From: Ruminococcaceae bacterium UBA6855
GTDB taxonomy: Bacteria > Bacillota > Clostridia > Oscillospirales > Acutalibacteraceae
Direction: 5' to 3'
Assembly (NCBI GenBank): GCA_002451755.1
Contig: DKDF01000079.1
Coordinates: 2,113 to 16,799 of the forward strand
Length of the DNA stretch: 14,687 bases
Shown here: positions 1-7,800 of the stretch, one piece after another
How positions within the stretch are numbered: position 1 is the stretch's first letter
How the letters are laid out: the number at the start of each line of letters is the position of its first letter
Notes under the pieces: model-generated
Database searches by the model: none
Seen by the model: only the letters and a program-made list of their open reading frames with translations
Told to the model about the DNA's origin: nothing
Translations under genes and position numbers: made by a program

Positions 1-1435
1 CGGAGACGTTCGTGCCGCCCTGTTCGATATAGGTGTTGTAGCCGTCGGGCATCGCGCTTATAAATTCATCCGCCTGGGCGAGCTCGCAGGCATGCTTTAT
101 CTCTTCGTCGGTCGCATTTTCATTGCCCCAGCGCAGGTTCTCGGATATCGTGCCGGAGAACAGCTCGTTCTTCTGGAGCACCATCGCGACCGAGTTTCTC
201 AGGGTTTCGAGATCGTAGCTTCTGACATCTACGCCGCCGAGCATCACTTCGCCGCCCGTTACATCGTAAAGGCGCGGAATGAGCTGGACGAACGAAGATT
301 TTGACGAACCCGTGCCGCCGATTATGCCGACCGTCTCGCCGGAGGCTATATGCACGTTGACATTGTCGAGCACCTTTGTGTCCGCCTTTGAAGCATAGGC
401 AAAATTGACATTTTTATAATCTATCTCGCCGTCTTCAACTTCGAGAACCGGGTTCGCGGGGTTCGAAATATCGCTCTTTTCGTTGAGTATTTCAGCTATA
501 CGCTGAGCGGAAGAGCTCGCGATTATCATCATGGCAAAGACCATGGAGAGCATCATGAGGCTCATGAGTATCTGCATGGCATAGGTGAACAGCGCGGTGA
601 GCGAGCCGGTAGTCAGACCGAGTGCTGCGTTGTTGCCGCTGGCGATGACCGCCTTCGCGCCGAGCCATGAGATGAGTATCATGCAGGTATACATGCAGAC
701 CTGCATGATAGGCGAGTTGAGCGCGATAAGGCGCTCCGCCTTTGCGAAGTCTTTGTATATCTTCTCGGATATCTTCTCGAATTTGCCTATCTCGTGCTCC
801 TCCTGATTGAAGGACTTGACGACTCTTATGCCGCGCACATTCTCCTGGACGACGTTATTGAGCTCATCGTAGGTGTGGAAAACGCGCTTGAACACGGGGT
901 GCACCTTGATGATTATCAGCACGAGCAGCGCCGCGAGGACCGGGATTACCGCAATAAAGATAAGCGAAATCTGGCTGTCGATTCTGAACGAGACTATCAT
1001 GGCGAACACGAGCATGACCGGTCCGCGTATCGCTATTCTTATAAGCATCTGATAGGCGTTCTGAATATTCGTGACATCCGTCGTCAGTCTCGTGACTATC
1101 GACGCGGTCGAGAATTTGTCGATGTTCGAGAATGCGAAGGTCTGAACATTGTCATACATATCGCTGCGCAGATTCGCGCCGAATCCGGCGGACGCGCGCG
1201 AGCCGAGGAACGCCGCGAGCATTCCCGTCACCATCTGGAACACCGCAAGGAATAGCAGCGCAAGACCGTATTTCCAGACCATGGATATCACGCCGCCCTC
1301 GATGCCGTTGTCGATAAGACCCGACATACAAAGCGGGATAACTATCTCGAACACGACTTCAAACGCGGAGAAAAAGATAGTCACCCATGATACTTTTTTG
1401 TATTGGCGCATGCTCTTCAACAAAGTTTTTATCAT
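1..1435 (-). CDS. ABC exporter half-transporter (permease fused to ATPase), partial: C-terminus beyond the left edge
   Basis: This gene encodes an ABC exporter half-transporter with a membrane domain (about residues 15-305) followed by an ATPase domain (about 335 onward). The visible part is 478 residues; such proteins are usually about 580, so roughly 100 are missing. Seen in the ATPase: a Walker A at 373-380 reading GGTGSSKS and a Q-loop glutamine at 421 (VLQKNELFSGTISENL). The window ends at TNVS, just where the VSGGQ signature should start. The third Walker A glycine is serine (S378). The ATG at 1435-1433 has a GGGAG ribosome site inside the end of the upstream marR gene, only 4 bases away, so the two are co-transcribed. 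Family members usually export drugs, lipids or peptides as dimers. A second half-transporter beyond the edge is likely but is inference; the substrate is unknown. Confidence 0.93.
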   Translation of the reverse strand, partial: MIKTLLKSMRQYKKVSWVTIFFSAFEVVFEIVIPLCMSGLIDNGIEGGVISMVWKYGLALLFLAVFQMVTGMLAAFLGSRASAGFGANLRSDMYDNVQTFAFSNIDKFSTASIVTRLTTDVTNIQNAYQMLIRIAIRGPVMLVFAMIVSFRIDSQISLIFIAVIPVLAALLVLIIIKVHPVFKRVFHTYDELNNVVQENVRGIRVVKSFNQEEHEIGKFEKISEKIYKDFAKAERLIALNSPIMQVCMYTCMILISWLGAKAVIASGNNAALGLTTGSLTALFTYAMQILMSLMMLSMVFAMMIIASSSAQRIAEILNEKSDISNPANPVLEVEDGEIDYKNVNFAYASKADTKVLDNVNVHIASGETVGIIGGTGSSKSSFVQLIPRLYDVTGGEVMLGGVDVRSYDLETLRNSVAMVLQKNELFSGTISENLRWGNENATDEEIKHACELAQADEFISAMPDGYNTYIEQGGTNVS

Positions 1436-1439
1436 ATTC

Positions 1440-1910
1440 TCACTCCCTCTTTTCTTTCTTTGCTCCACTTTCCGGTTTGCAGCCGGGGCTGCTGTCAATA
1501 TCAAGGTTATCGCATATCCTTATGAGATATCCGCGGAGCTGTTCGATTTCTTCTTCGCTGAACGATTTAAGCATCGCCCGCTCGCCGTTGTCAATCGAAC
1601 GGCGTATCTCGAGATTGATGTCTTTCGCCTTATCTGTCAGCCGCACGACCTTGTTTCTCTTGTCCGACGGGTCGGTGCAGGTGCTGAGATATCCGCTCTG
1701 CTCCATGCGCGTGACTATGCCGACAATCGTCGGGTGTGAGACATGGGCGTAATCTTCAATCTCTTTCTGGGTTGTCTGACCTCCGCGCTCGGCAAGGAAT
1801 CTCAAAATACGCGACTGCGCAAAGGTCAGCCCATGTTTGCCGAGTCCAGCGTCGGCGTTCGATTTCAAGCGATTATCTATGCGTTTGAAAAAATATCCGA
1901 TATGCTCCAT
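1440..1910 (-). CDS. MarR family transcriptional regulator
   Basis: This 156-residue protein has the size and layout of a MarR winged-helix dimer. The recognition helix region is about residues 47-70 (QKEIEDYAHVSHPTIVGIVT), followed by the wing at 80-95 with the family's D-x-R-x-K pattern (DPSDKRNKVVRLTDKA). A helical C-terminal dimerisation part ends in a charged tail. The ATG at 1910 has an AAAGGAG ribosome site about 8 bases upstream. It is the first gene of an operon with the ABC exporter at 1-1435, a common arrangement in which the regulator senses an exported compound and releases the operon. The promoter at 1995-1967 and the palindrome at 1951-1966 make autoregulation likely. The ligand cannot be inferred from sequence. 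Confidence 0.93.
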   Translation of the reverse strand: MEHIGYFFKRIDNRLKSNADAGLGKHGLTFAQSRILRFLAERGGQTTQKEIEDYAHVSHPTIVGIVTRMEQSGYLSTCTDPSDKRNKVVRLTDKAKDINLEIRRSIDNGERAMLKSFSEEEIEQLRGYLIRICDNLDIDSSPGCKPESGAKKEKRE

Positions 1911-1950
1911 AGCGATCTCCTTTCCGCAAAGCTGTTTTAAACAATATTAA

Positions 1951-1966
1951 GTGTAGCACGCTACAC
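1951..1966. promoter_or_regulatory. Probable MarR operator (perfect 7-2-7 palindrome)
   Basis: GTGTAGC-AC-GCTACAC is a perfect inverted repeat. It lies directly downstream of the -10 box (1972-1967) and covers the expected transcription start of marR, so a protein bound there would block initiation. MarR proteins bind such dyads upstream of their own genes. That this MarR binds it is inference from position. Confidence 0.65.
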
Positions 1967-1995
1967 ATTATACATATATGCGCGCCGATTGTCAA
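1967..1995 (-). promoter_or_regulatory. Sigma-A promoter of the marR-ABC operon
   Basis: On the minus strand TTGACA (1995-1990) and TATAAT (1972-1967) are separated by exactly 17 bases. Both boxes are perfect consensus. The predicted start near 1960 lies inside the 1951-1966 palindrome, and the leader to the marR ATG is about 50 bases. Confidence 0.85.
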
Positions 1996-2012
1996 CAATA
2001 TGTTTGTAAACA
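1988..2012. promoter_or_regulatory. Two further small palindromes at and upstream of the marR -35 box
   Basis: ATTGT-CA-ACAAT (1988-1999) covers the -35 box, and TGTTT-GT-AAACA (2001-2012) follows 1 base later. Both are perfect 5-2-5 dyads. They resemble AT-rich MarR half-site arrangements but differ from the 1951-1966 palindrome, so they could be secondary sites, sites for another regulator, or chance in AT-rich DNA. Confidence 0.35.
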
Positions 2013-2038
2013 ATTTGTGACCTCGGCGCTGAAGATTT

Positions 2039-2566
2039 TTATGTTCTGTTTTCGTTGAGATTAAAGACGGTGCGTATGAGCTCTGACGCCGCGCGGATGC
2101 CGTGCTCGTCCGGATTCATGAGCAAGAGTCTTGATGTTCCGCCGATGCAGAAGATTATCTTTTCTTTGCGCTCCGGCTCGTCGTCATCATGCAGATATAT
2201 CCTGAAAAGAGCCTCCTCCGCGTCGTTGAGCAGTGACGCTATATCGTCGCCGTAGAGCGCGCGGATGAGCCGCTCCTCGCGCGATATCGCGCCGACAAGC
2301 TCGGAGACAAAGGCGTATGTATCGCTGAACGCCATCTGGGCGCAGTCGCAGCGGCCGAGGATATCGGCGACGGTCTCGCGGCAGATGTGCCGATGCAGGC
2401 TCTCCATGGTGTCGTAGTGGGAATAGAATGTCGTTTTGTTTATCAGCGCCTCTCTGCACAGGTCGCTGACTTTGACGGGCGACGGGTCGCGCAGGCGCAT
2501 ATCGACATATGTATGCACTATCAGCCGCTCCGTTTTGATATATCTCAGATCATTTTTATTCACCAT
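2039..2566 (-). CDS. TetR/AcrR family transcriptional regulator
   Basis: This 175-residue protein has the TetR layout. The N-terminal helix-turn-helix is at about 31-60: VKVSDLCREALINKTTFYSHY carries the conserved T-F-Y-x-H/Y-Y-D pattern of the recognition helix and the helix after it. The all-helical C-terminal ligand and dimer domain is short for the family. The ATG at 2566 has a GAGG ribosome site about 9 bases upstream. It is divergent from the gene at 2695-3225, and a 20-base palindrome (2628-2647) sits in the shared intergenic region. Repression of the divergent gene is therefore likely, and of itself possible. No convincing -35/-10 pair for this gene was found. The ligand is unknown. 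There is no shared promoter with the marR operon downstream, which has its own. Confidence 0.9.
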   Translation of the reverse strand: MVNKNDLRYIKTERLIVHTYVDMRLRDPSPVKVSDLCREALINKTTFYSHYDTMESLHRHICRETVADILGRCDCAQMAFSDTYAFVSELVGAISREERLIRALYGDDIASLLNDAEEALFRIYLHDDDEPERKEKIIFCIGGTSRLLLMNPDEHGIRAASELIRTVFNLNENRT

Positions 2567-2622
2567 TTAAACGCCTCTTTTTATATTTAGTCGTTTATCT
2601 TACCAATTCGCAAAACAGTTTC

Positions 2623-2651
2623 TTGATTAGACAACTTTAGTTGTTTATAAT
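2623..2651 (+). promoter_or_regulatory. Sigma-A promoter of the permuted NlpC/P60-like gene
   Basis: TTGATT (2623-2628) and TATAAT (2646-2651) are spaced by 17 bases. The start is expected near 2658, giving a leader of about 37 bases to the ATG at 2695. The palindrome at 2628-2647 fills the spacer. Confidence 0.78.
2628..2647. promoter_or_regulatory. Probable TetR operator
   Basis: A perfect 6-2-6 dyad, ACAACT-TT-AGTTGT (2631-2644), extends to 20 bases with one mismatched pair (TAgACAACT/AGTTGTtTA). It occupies the whole spacer between the -35 and -10 boxes of the plus-strand promoter, the typical position for a TetR-family repressor to exclude RNA polymerase. Assignment to the adjacent TetR is inference. 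Confidence 0.65.
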
Positions 2652-2676
2652 GTTAGCATATACTAAAAAATATTAC

Positions 2677-2686
2677 AAGGGGGGAG
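2677..2686 (+). promoter_or_regulatory. Ribosome binding site deciding the start at 2695
   Basis: AAGGGGGGAG ends 8 bases before the ATG at 2695. An in-frame extension back to 2641 would begin inside the promoter's -10 region and upstream of the expected transcript start, so it cannot be translated. An ATG at 2688 is out of frame and soon stops. Confidence 0.8.
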
Positions 2687-2694
2687 TATGCCGA

Positions 2695-3225
2695 ATGAAC
2701 AGAAAAGACCGCACCGTCTATATTATGCTCACCGACTATCCGGATAAGGTCTCGCGGACTATAAAAAGAATAGGGCTTTGGGAATACTCCCACATGTCGA
2801 TAAGCACGGATGAACACTACCCGAAATTTTTCAGCTTCACGGGCAAGCGTGGATTCATGACCGAGGACTTCGACCTCCACCCGACTTATAAAGGCACGGA
2901 TGTCCCCTGCGCGCTGTTCGCTCTGCCTGTAACAGAAGCAGAGCTTCGCAATGTCGAGTGCATCATAAAGCACATGACCTCGAACGCAGACGAATATAAG
3001 TACAGCTACATCGGACTCGCACTGCTCTATCTGCGGATAATCCCGAAGCAGCGCGGGCGCGACACCTGCGTCGGCTTCGTCTCGCGCACGATAAGAGAGC
3101 AGACCTCGCTCTCCGCAGGGCGCAGAAAAAAGTTTTGCAGCCCTAATGACATAAAGGCGTTTTTTATCAACCAGCTCGTCTTTGAGGGACCGCTGAGAGT
3201 GCTGCTGCAAAAAGGAAAGGCGTAA
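2695..3225 (+). CDS. Putative permuted NlpC/P60 (papain-like, YiiX/YaeF-type) enzyme
   Basis: This 176-residue protein has no signal peptide or membrane segment, so it is probably cytosolic. It resembles small clostridial proteins with a circularly permuted papain-like fold, in which the catalytic histidine comes early and the cysteine late. The candidates are H33 in YSHMSIS and C125 in TCVGFVS, matching the family's S-H-[VA]-S/G and C-S-x-F-V motifs. The part between has the family's aromatic and beta-rich look (FFSFTGKRGF at 45-54, LFALPVTEAEL at 74-84). Permuted family members act as amidases, peptidases or lipid acyltransferases; the substrate here is unknown. It has its own promoter overlapped by a probable TetR operator and its own terminator, so it is a single-gene unit controlled by the divergent TetR. 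Family placement is from motif order only and is moderately sure. Confidence 0.62.
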   Translation: MNRKDRTVYIMLTDYPDKVSRTIKRIGLWEYSHMSISTDEHYPKFFSFTGKRGFMTEDFDLHPTYKGTDVPCALFALPVTEAELRNVECIIKHMTSNADEYKYSYIGLALLYLRIIPKQRGRDTCVGFVSRTIREQTSLSAGRRKKFCSPNDIKAFFINQLVFEGPLRVLLQKGKA

Positions 3226-3231
3226 AAAGCA

Positions 3232-3264
3232 AAAAGCTGTGAATTTTAAAGATTCACAGCTTTT
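3232..3264. terminator. Bidirectional intrinsic terminator between convergent genes
   Basis: A perfect 13-base-pair stem, AAAAGCTGTGAAT (3232-3244) and ATTCACAGCTTTT (3252-3264), encloses a 7-base loop. T-rich DNA follows on the plus strand (TTTTATTTTTA), and the minus strand also has a T-rich exit (TTTTGCTTTTT). It can end both the 2695-3225 gene and the glycoside hydrolase gene, whose stop lies 18 bases away. Confidence 0.9.
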
Positions 3265-3281
3265 ATTTTTATGTCATTAGC

Positions 3282-4643
3282 TTATTCTGCCGGGGCATAC
3301 ACGCGGACATAGTCAACGATAAAGTCCTGCGGGAAAGTGCCCTCGGGGTTCTTGAACGCGTTGCCGTTCCACTCCTCGCGCACGCTTCCGTCGTCCCTTA
3401 TCTGGCTGCCGACATGAGTCGAAACATACAGGAATTCCGGAGTCTCGCAGGTTCCGACGATGCCGTTCACAGCGCCCTTTGAAAAGTCTATTCTGCCGAC
3501 CTCGACGCCGTCATAATAGAAAATATAGGCATTTTTTGTCCATTCGAGTCCGTAGGTATGGAAGTCCTCGTACATATTTTTGCCCGTCTTTGTATATGTC
3601 GTAATGGCGGGGATTCCCGTTGAGATAAGATTTCCGTTCTCGTCGCCCGTGTGCAGATTGACGGTGTATTTGCAGTTGGATTTCTCGTCGTTGCCGCTGA
3701 CGCGGTAATAGGCGTTTTCAAAAATATCTATCTCGGCGCCCGTCTTTCCGTAGCCCGAATACGGATTCGAAGCGGCAAACGCCCAAAAAGCCGCGTGCAG
3801 TCCCTCGGCTTTCGGCATTATGCAGCGTATCTCATAATAGCCGTAGTTGTTTTTGAAGCTGTTTTCCGTGCTCAGCCACGCGCCGTAGAAGCCGTCGCCG
3901 TATTTGCCGTCCTTTTTATATTCCGTTCGAAGATAGGCATTGCCGTCGCGGACGCTGACCTGATCCTTGGTATAAAATGTTGTATGATCGTTGTCGTCAA
4001 ACACGCGCCACTTTGTCTCGTCAAGCTTGTTGCCGTCAAATTCATCGCTCCAAAGAAGCTTCCTCGAAGAGAGGTCGATTTTTTCGGCTTTCATATTCGG
4101 AGTCGTCATCGAGACGGAAGGATTTATAAGCACAGCGGCAACGGCGATAACTATTCCCCCGCTGACCGCGGCAAGGCAGAGCGCCTTTACAGTGCTGCGT
4201 GCGCCGACGGTAAAAATGAGCGGAATGCCGACCGCGAGACCTATGAACAGATATAAGATATTCGGGCGCACCGCCTCAAGCGCACGCTGTATCTCCTCGC
4301 TGCTTATGCCGCCGCCGACTCCGAAGAGGATGCATATGGCATAAACGCAGATTCCGAACGCGGCAAAGCCGGTTATAAAATGTATTATATCAAGCACTTT
4401 TCTGCATTTCAGCTCGCCGTAGCTTTCGCCATTCAATGCTCGCAGCAGCAGATACGCAAAATTTGCGGCAAGGCAGATTCCCGAAACCGTGTATATGACG
4501 GCGATAACCGCGACCGACATCCACTGCTTCTCCCACTGAACGCCGCCGTAAAAGAACACGAGCGAGCTCACGCTGAGCATGAAGTCAACAAAAGCTATGT
4601 ACCGCGAGTTGACGGCGGACGATATTTTTTTAAGAAAGCTCAT
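3282..4643 (-). CDS. Membrane-anchored glycoside hydrolase family 16 protein (beta-glucanase-like)
   Basis: This is a 453-residue protein in two parts. Residues about 15-175 hold about five hydrophobic segments (near 17-35, 42-68, 84-108, 128-147 and 153-174). The positively charged N-terminus suggests it starts inside, which would place the C-terminal part outside the cell. Residues about 190-453 are a GH16 jelly-roll domain starting at LLWSDEFDG. The catalytic motif E-I-D-I-F-E sits at 304-309: E304 is the likely nucleophile, D306 the helper, E309 the acid/base, in the ExDxxE form of laminarinase-type members. W287, FHTYGLEWT (361-369) and the closing VDYVRVYA (443-450) are further family marks. 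Likely substrates are beta-1,3 or mixed-link glucans, but this is not decided. The start at 4643 is chosen because AAAGGAGA precedes it by 7 bases; a longer in-frame start at 4706 lies upstream of the promoter's -35 box. Confidence 0.9.
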   Translation of the reverse strand: MSFLKKISSAVNSRYIAFVDFMLSVSSLVFFYGGVQWEKQWMSVAVIAVIYTVSGICLAANFAYLLLRALNGESYGELKCRKVLDIIHFITGFAAFGICVYAICILFGVGGGISSEEIQRALEAVRPNILYLFIGLAVGIPLIFTVGARSTVKALCLAAVSGGIVIAVAAVLINPSVSMTTPNMKAEKIDLSSRKLLWSDEFDGNKLDETKWRVFDDNDHTTFYTKDQVSVRDGNAYLRTEYKKDGKYGDGFYGAWLSTENSFKNNYGYYEIRCIMPKAEGLHAAFWAFAASNPYSGYGKTGAEIDIFENAYYRVSGNDEKSNCKYTVNLHTGDENGNLISTGIPAITTYTKTGKNMYEDFHTYGLEWTKNAYIFYYDGVEVGRIDFSKGAVNGIVGTCETPEFLYVSTHVGSQIRDDGSVREEWNGNAFKNPEGTFPQDFIVDYVRVYAPAE

Positions 4644-4650
4644 TGTTTTT

Positions 4651-4658
4651 TCTCCTTT
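4651..4658 (-). promoter_or_regulatory. Ribosome binding site deciding the GH16 start
   Basis: AAAGGAGA on the minus strand is 7 bases from the ATG at 4643-4641. It rules out the upstream in-frame ATG at 4706, which has no such site. Confidence 0.8.
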
Positions 4659-4674
4659 GTCCTTAATATTTTTC

Positions 4675-4703
4675 AGTGTATCATACAAAATAATCAGTGT
4701 CAA
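4675..4703 (-). promoter_or_regulatory. Probable promoter of the GH16 gene
   Basis: On the minus strand TTGACA (4703-4698) is followed after 17 bases by TACACT (4680-4675), which keeps the TAnnnT core of a -10 box. The leader would be about 25 bases. No operator-like palindrome is seen beside it. Confidence 0.65.
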
Positions 4704-4774
4704 CATAATATTTATATGAATATATGCTAAAAAATTGTGCTCTCGACCGATGAGCTTACGGATACAGCAAAAGC

Positions 4775-4802
4775 AAAAGACCTCCCTTCTGGGAGGTCTT
4801 TT
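4775..4802 (-). terminator. Intrinsic terminator of the pyrG-purF-purC-carA-carB operon
   Basis: A perfect 12-base-pair stem, AAAAGACCTCCC (4775-4786) and GGGAGGTCTTTT (4791-4802), has a 4-base loop. On the minus strand it leaves through TTTTGCTTTT, 22 bases after the carB stop. No other transcription unit ends here. Confidence 0.93.
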
Positions 4803-4824
4803 AATATAACAAGGGTTGTTGAAA

Positions 4825-7800
4825 TCAGTTCTCGCCGTCGCCGTTTATGGTCGATATCTCGGGGGTTATCTCTTCGAGAACATCGAGGACTATCTTCACG
4901 GTGTCGAGGGAGGTGAATATCGTCACGCCGTTCTGTACGGCGCAGCGGCGGATCTCAACGCCGTCCTCAAAATGGACGCCGGAGAGAATGGCGCGCGTGT
5001 TTATAACATAGCTGACATAGCCCGCGCGGATAGAATCGAGGATCTCGGTGCTGCCCTCGCTGAGCTTGCCGCGCACGCGGGTGCGTATGCCGTGCTTTTT
5101 GAGGAACGCCGCGGTTCCGGCGGTCGCCTCTATATTGAAGCCGAGGTGATAGAAGCGCTTGACGAGCGGCAGAGCCTCTTCTTTGTCCTCATCTGCAAGG
5201 GTGACTATTACCGTACCGTATTCTTTCATCCTGACTCCGGACGCCTGGAGAGCCTTGTAGAGCGCACGGTTCAGGCGCTTGTCATAGCCTATCGCTTCGC
5301 CGGTCGATTTCATCTCGGGCGAGAGATACGCATCCATGCCGGTCAGCTTCTCAAACGAGAACGCCGGGGCTTTGACATACCAGCGCTTGCCGTCGGGCAG
5401 GCGCATATCGGTTATGCCCTGGTCGCGCAGGCTCTGACCGAGCATGACCTTTGTCGCGATGCGGACAAGGTTGCAGTCGGTGGACTTCGAAAGGAAAGGC
5501 ACGCTTCGCGAGGCGCGGGGGTTGACCTCGATAACATAGACGCTCTCGTCGCTGTCAACTATAAATTGTATATTGAACAGACCGACTATGCCTATGCCGA
5601 GTCCGAGCTTTGTGGTGTATTCGGCTATCGTGTCTCTGACCTTCTGCGAGATGGAAAACGGCGGATACACGCTCGTGCTGTCGCCCGAGTGGACGCCGGT
5701 GCGCTCGACGAGCTCCATTATGCCGGGGATGAACACCTCGCTGCCGTCGCAGATAGCGTCTATCTCAACTTCCTTGCCCATAAGATATTTATCTATGAGC
5801 ACGGGCTTATCCTCGTCGACCTCAACGGCGTTCTTAAGATATTTTCTGAGCATCGTCTCGTTTGCGACTATCTCCATCGCTCTGCCGCCGAGCACGAAGC
5901 TCGGGCGCACAAGCACAGGATAGCCTATGCGCGCGGCAACAGCCGCACCGGTCTCGATATCCGTAACAGCCTCGCCTTTCGGGTTCGGGATGCCGAGGGA
6001 TTTTATAACGGCGTCGAACGCGTCTCTGTTCTCGGCGCGCTCAATGGCGTCGCAGTCTGTGCCGATTATCTTCACTCCGCGCTTTGCAAGCGGAGCCGCG
6101 AGGTTGACGGCAGTCTGACCGCCGAGGGTGACTATAACGCCCTCCGGCTTTTCAAGATGGACTATATTCATGACATCCTCTGTCGTCAGGGGCTCGAAAT
6201 AGAGCTTGTCGGCAGTGGTATAGTCAGTCGAAACAGTCTCGGGGTTGTTGTTGATAACTATCGCCTCATAGCCGAGCTGCTGAATGGCATGGACGGCGTG
6301 GACGGTAGAATAGTCGAACTCAACGCCCTGTCCGATACGAATGGGACCTGATCCTAAGACTATTATCTTCTTTTTGTCCGACACGACGGACTCGTTCTCG
6401 CTCGCGTAGGTCGAGTAGAAATAGGGCACATAGCTGTCGAACTCGCTCGCGCAGGTATCGATCATCTTGTATGTCGGGAAGATATCCTCTTTGCATCTGC
6501 GCTCATATATGCTGTCCTCGCTCTCTTTCCAGAGCTCGGCGATATACGAATCGGAGAAGCCGAGGCGCTTTGCCTCGCGCAGAAGAATGTCGGAGCCGGG
6601 ATTCGCTTCCATCTCCTTCTCGAAGTCGACTATCCTCTTTATCTTGTCGAGGAAGAACATATCTATATGCGTTATATCGCAGATGAGCGACGGGTCAACA
6701 CCCATCCACATCAGCTGGGATATTGCATAGAGACGGTCGTCCGTGCCCTCTTTGATATATTCGAGCAGCTCGTCAACGCTCATATGCGCCGAGTCGAACT
6801 TCTCCATATGCAGGTGGTTCTTGCTCTCTTCGAGCGAGCGTATAGCCTTGAGCAGGCTCTCTTCGAATGTGCGTCCGACGCTCATGACCTCGCCAGTCGC
6901 CTTCATCTGGGTCGAAAGCGTGTTGTGCGCGGCGGGGAACTTGTCGAATGGGAAGCGCGGCATCTTGGTCACGACATAGTCGAGCGAGGGCTCGAAGCAG
7001 GCGGGGGGGTTTGCAAGCTGTATCTCGTGCAGATCCATGCCGACCGCTATCTTCGCCGAGACGCGCGCTATCGGATATCCGCTCGCCTTTGAAGCGAGGG
7101 CGGACGAGCGCGAAACTCTGGGGTTGACCTCAATGACATAGTAGCGGAACGAATGGGGATCGAGCGCAAACTGAACGTTGCAGCCGCCCTTTACTCCCAG
7201 GGCGCGGATAATTTTGAGCGCGGAGTCCCTGAGCATCTGATATTCTTTGTTCGTCAGCGTCTGGCTGGGCGCGACGACTATCGAGTCGCCGGTGTGTATA
7301 CCGACTGGGTCGAGGTTTTCCATATTACAAACGGTGATAGCGGTGTCGTTCGCGTCGCGTATCACTTCGTATTCTATCTCTTTGTAGCCCTTTATGCTCT
7401 TTTCGACGAGCACCTGATGCACGGGCGAGAGCGCAAGCGCGTTCTTCATCATGTCGCGCATCTCGTCGGGGTCATAGGCAAAGCCGCCGCCCGTTCCGCC
7501 AAGCGTGAAAGCGGGGCGCAGGATAACGGGATAGCCTATCTTCTCCGCCGCCTCAAGACCCTCTTCGATGCTGTAGGTTATCTGCGAGGGGACAATCGGC
7601 TCGCCGATGCTCTCGCAGAGCTCTTTGAACAGCTCTCTGTCCTCAGCGCGCTCGATGCTCTCGGCATCCGTGCCGAGCAGCTCTATCTCGCACTCCTTGA
7701 GAACGCCTTTCTTCGCGAGCTGCATCGCAAGATTGAGTCCTGTCTGACCGCCGATGCCGGGGACTATCGCGTCCGGGCGCTCATAGCGGCAGATACGCGC

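Noticed and set aside
2641..2694. Upstream start for the permuted NlpC/P60-like gene
   Set aside because: It would place translation inside the -10 box and before the expected transcript start. The strong ribosome site points to 2695.
4644..4706. Longer N-terminus of the GH16 protein starting at 4706
   Set aside because: It spans the likely promoter and lacks a ribosome site, whereas 4643 has AAAGGAGA at 7 bases.
4816..6351. Plus-strand open frame of 511 codons, with others at 7153-8052, 8648-9541 and 11279-12346
   Set aside because: All are antisense to carB, carA/purC and pyrG. Their translations are rich in Ala, Arg, Asp and His without domain motifs, typical shadows.
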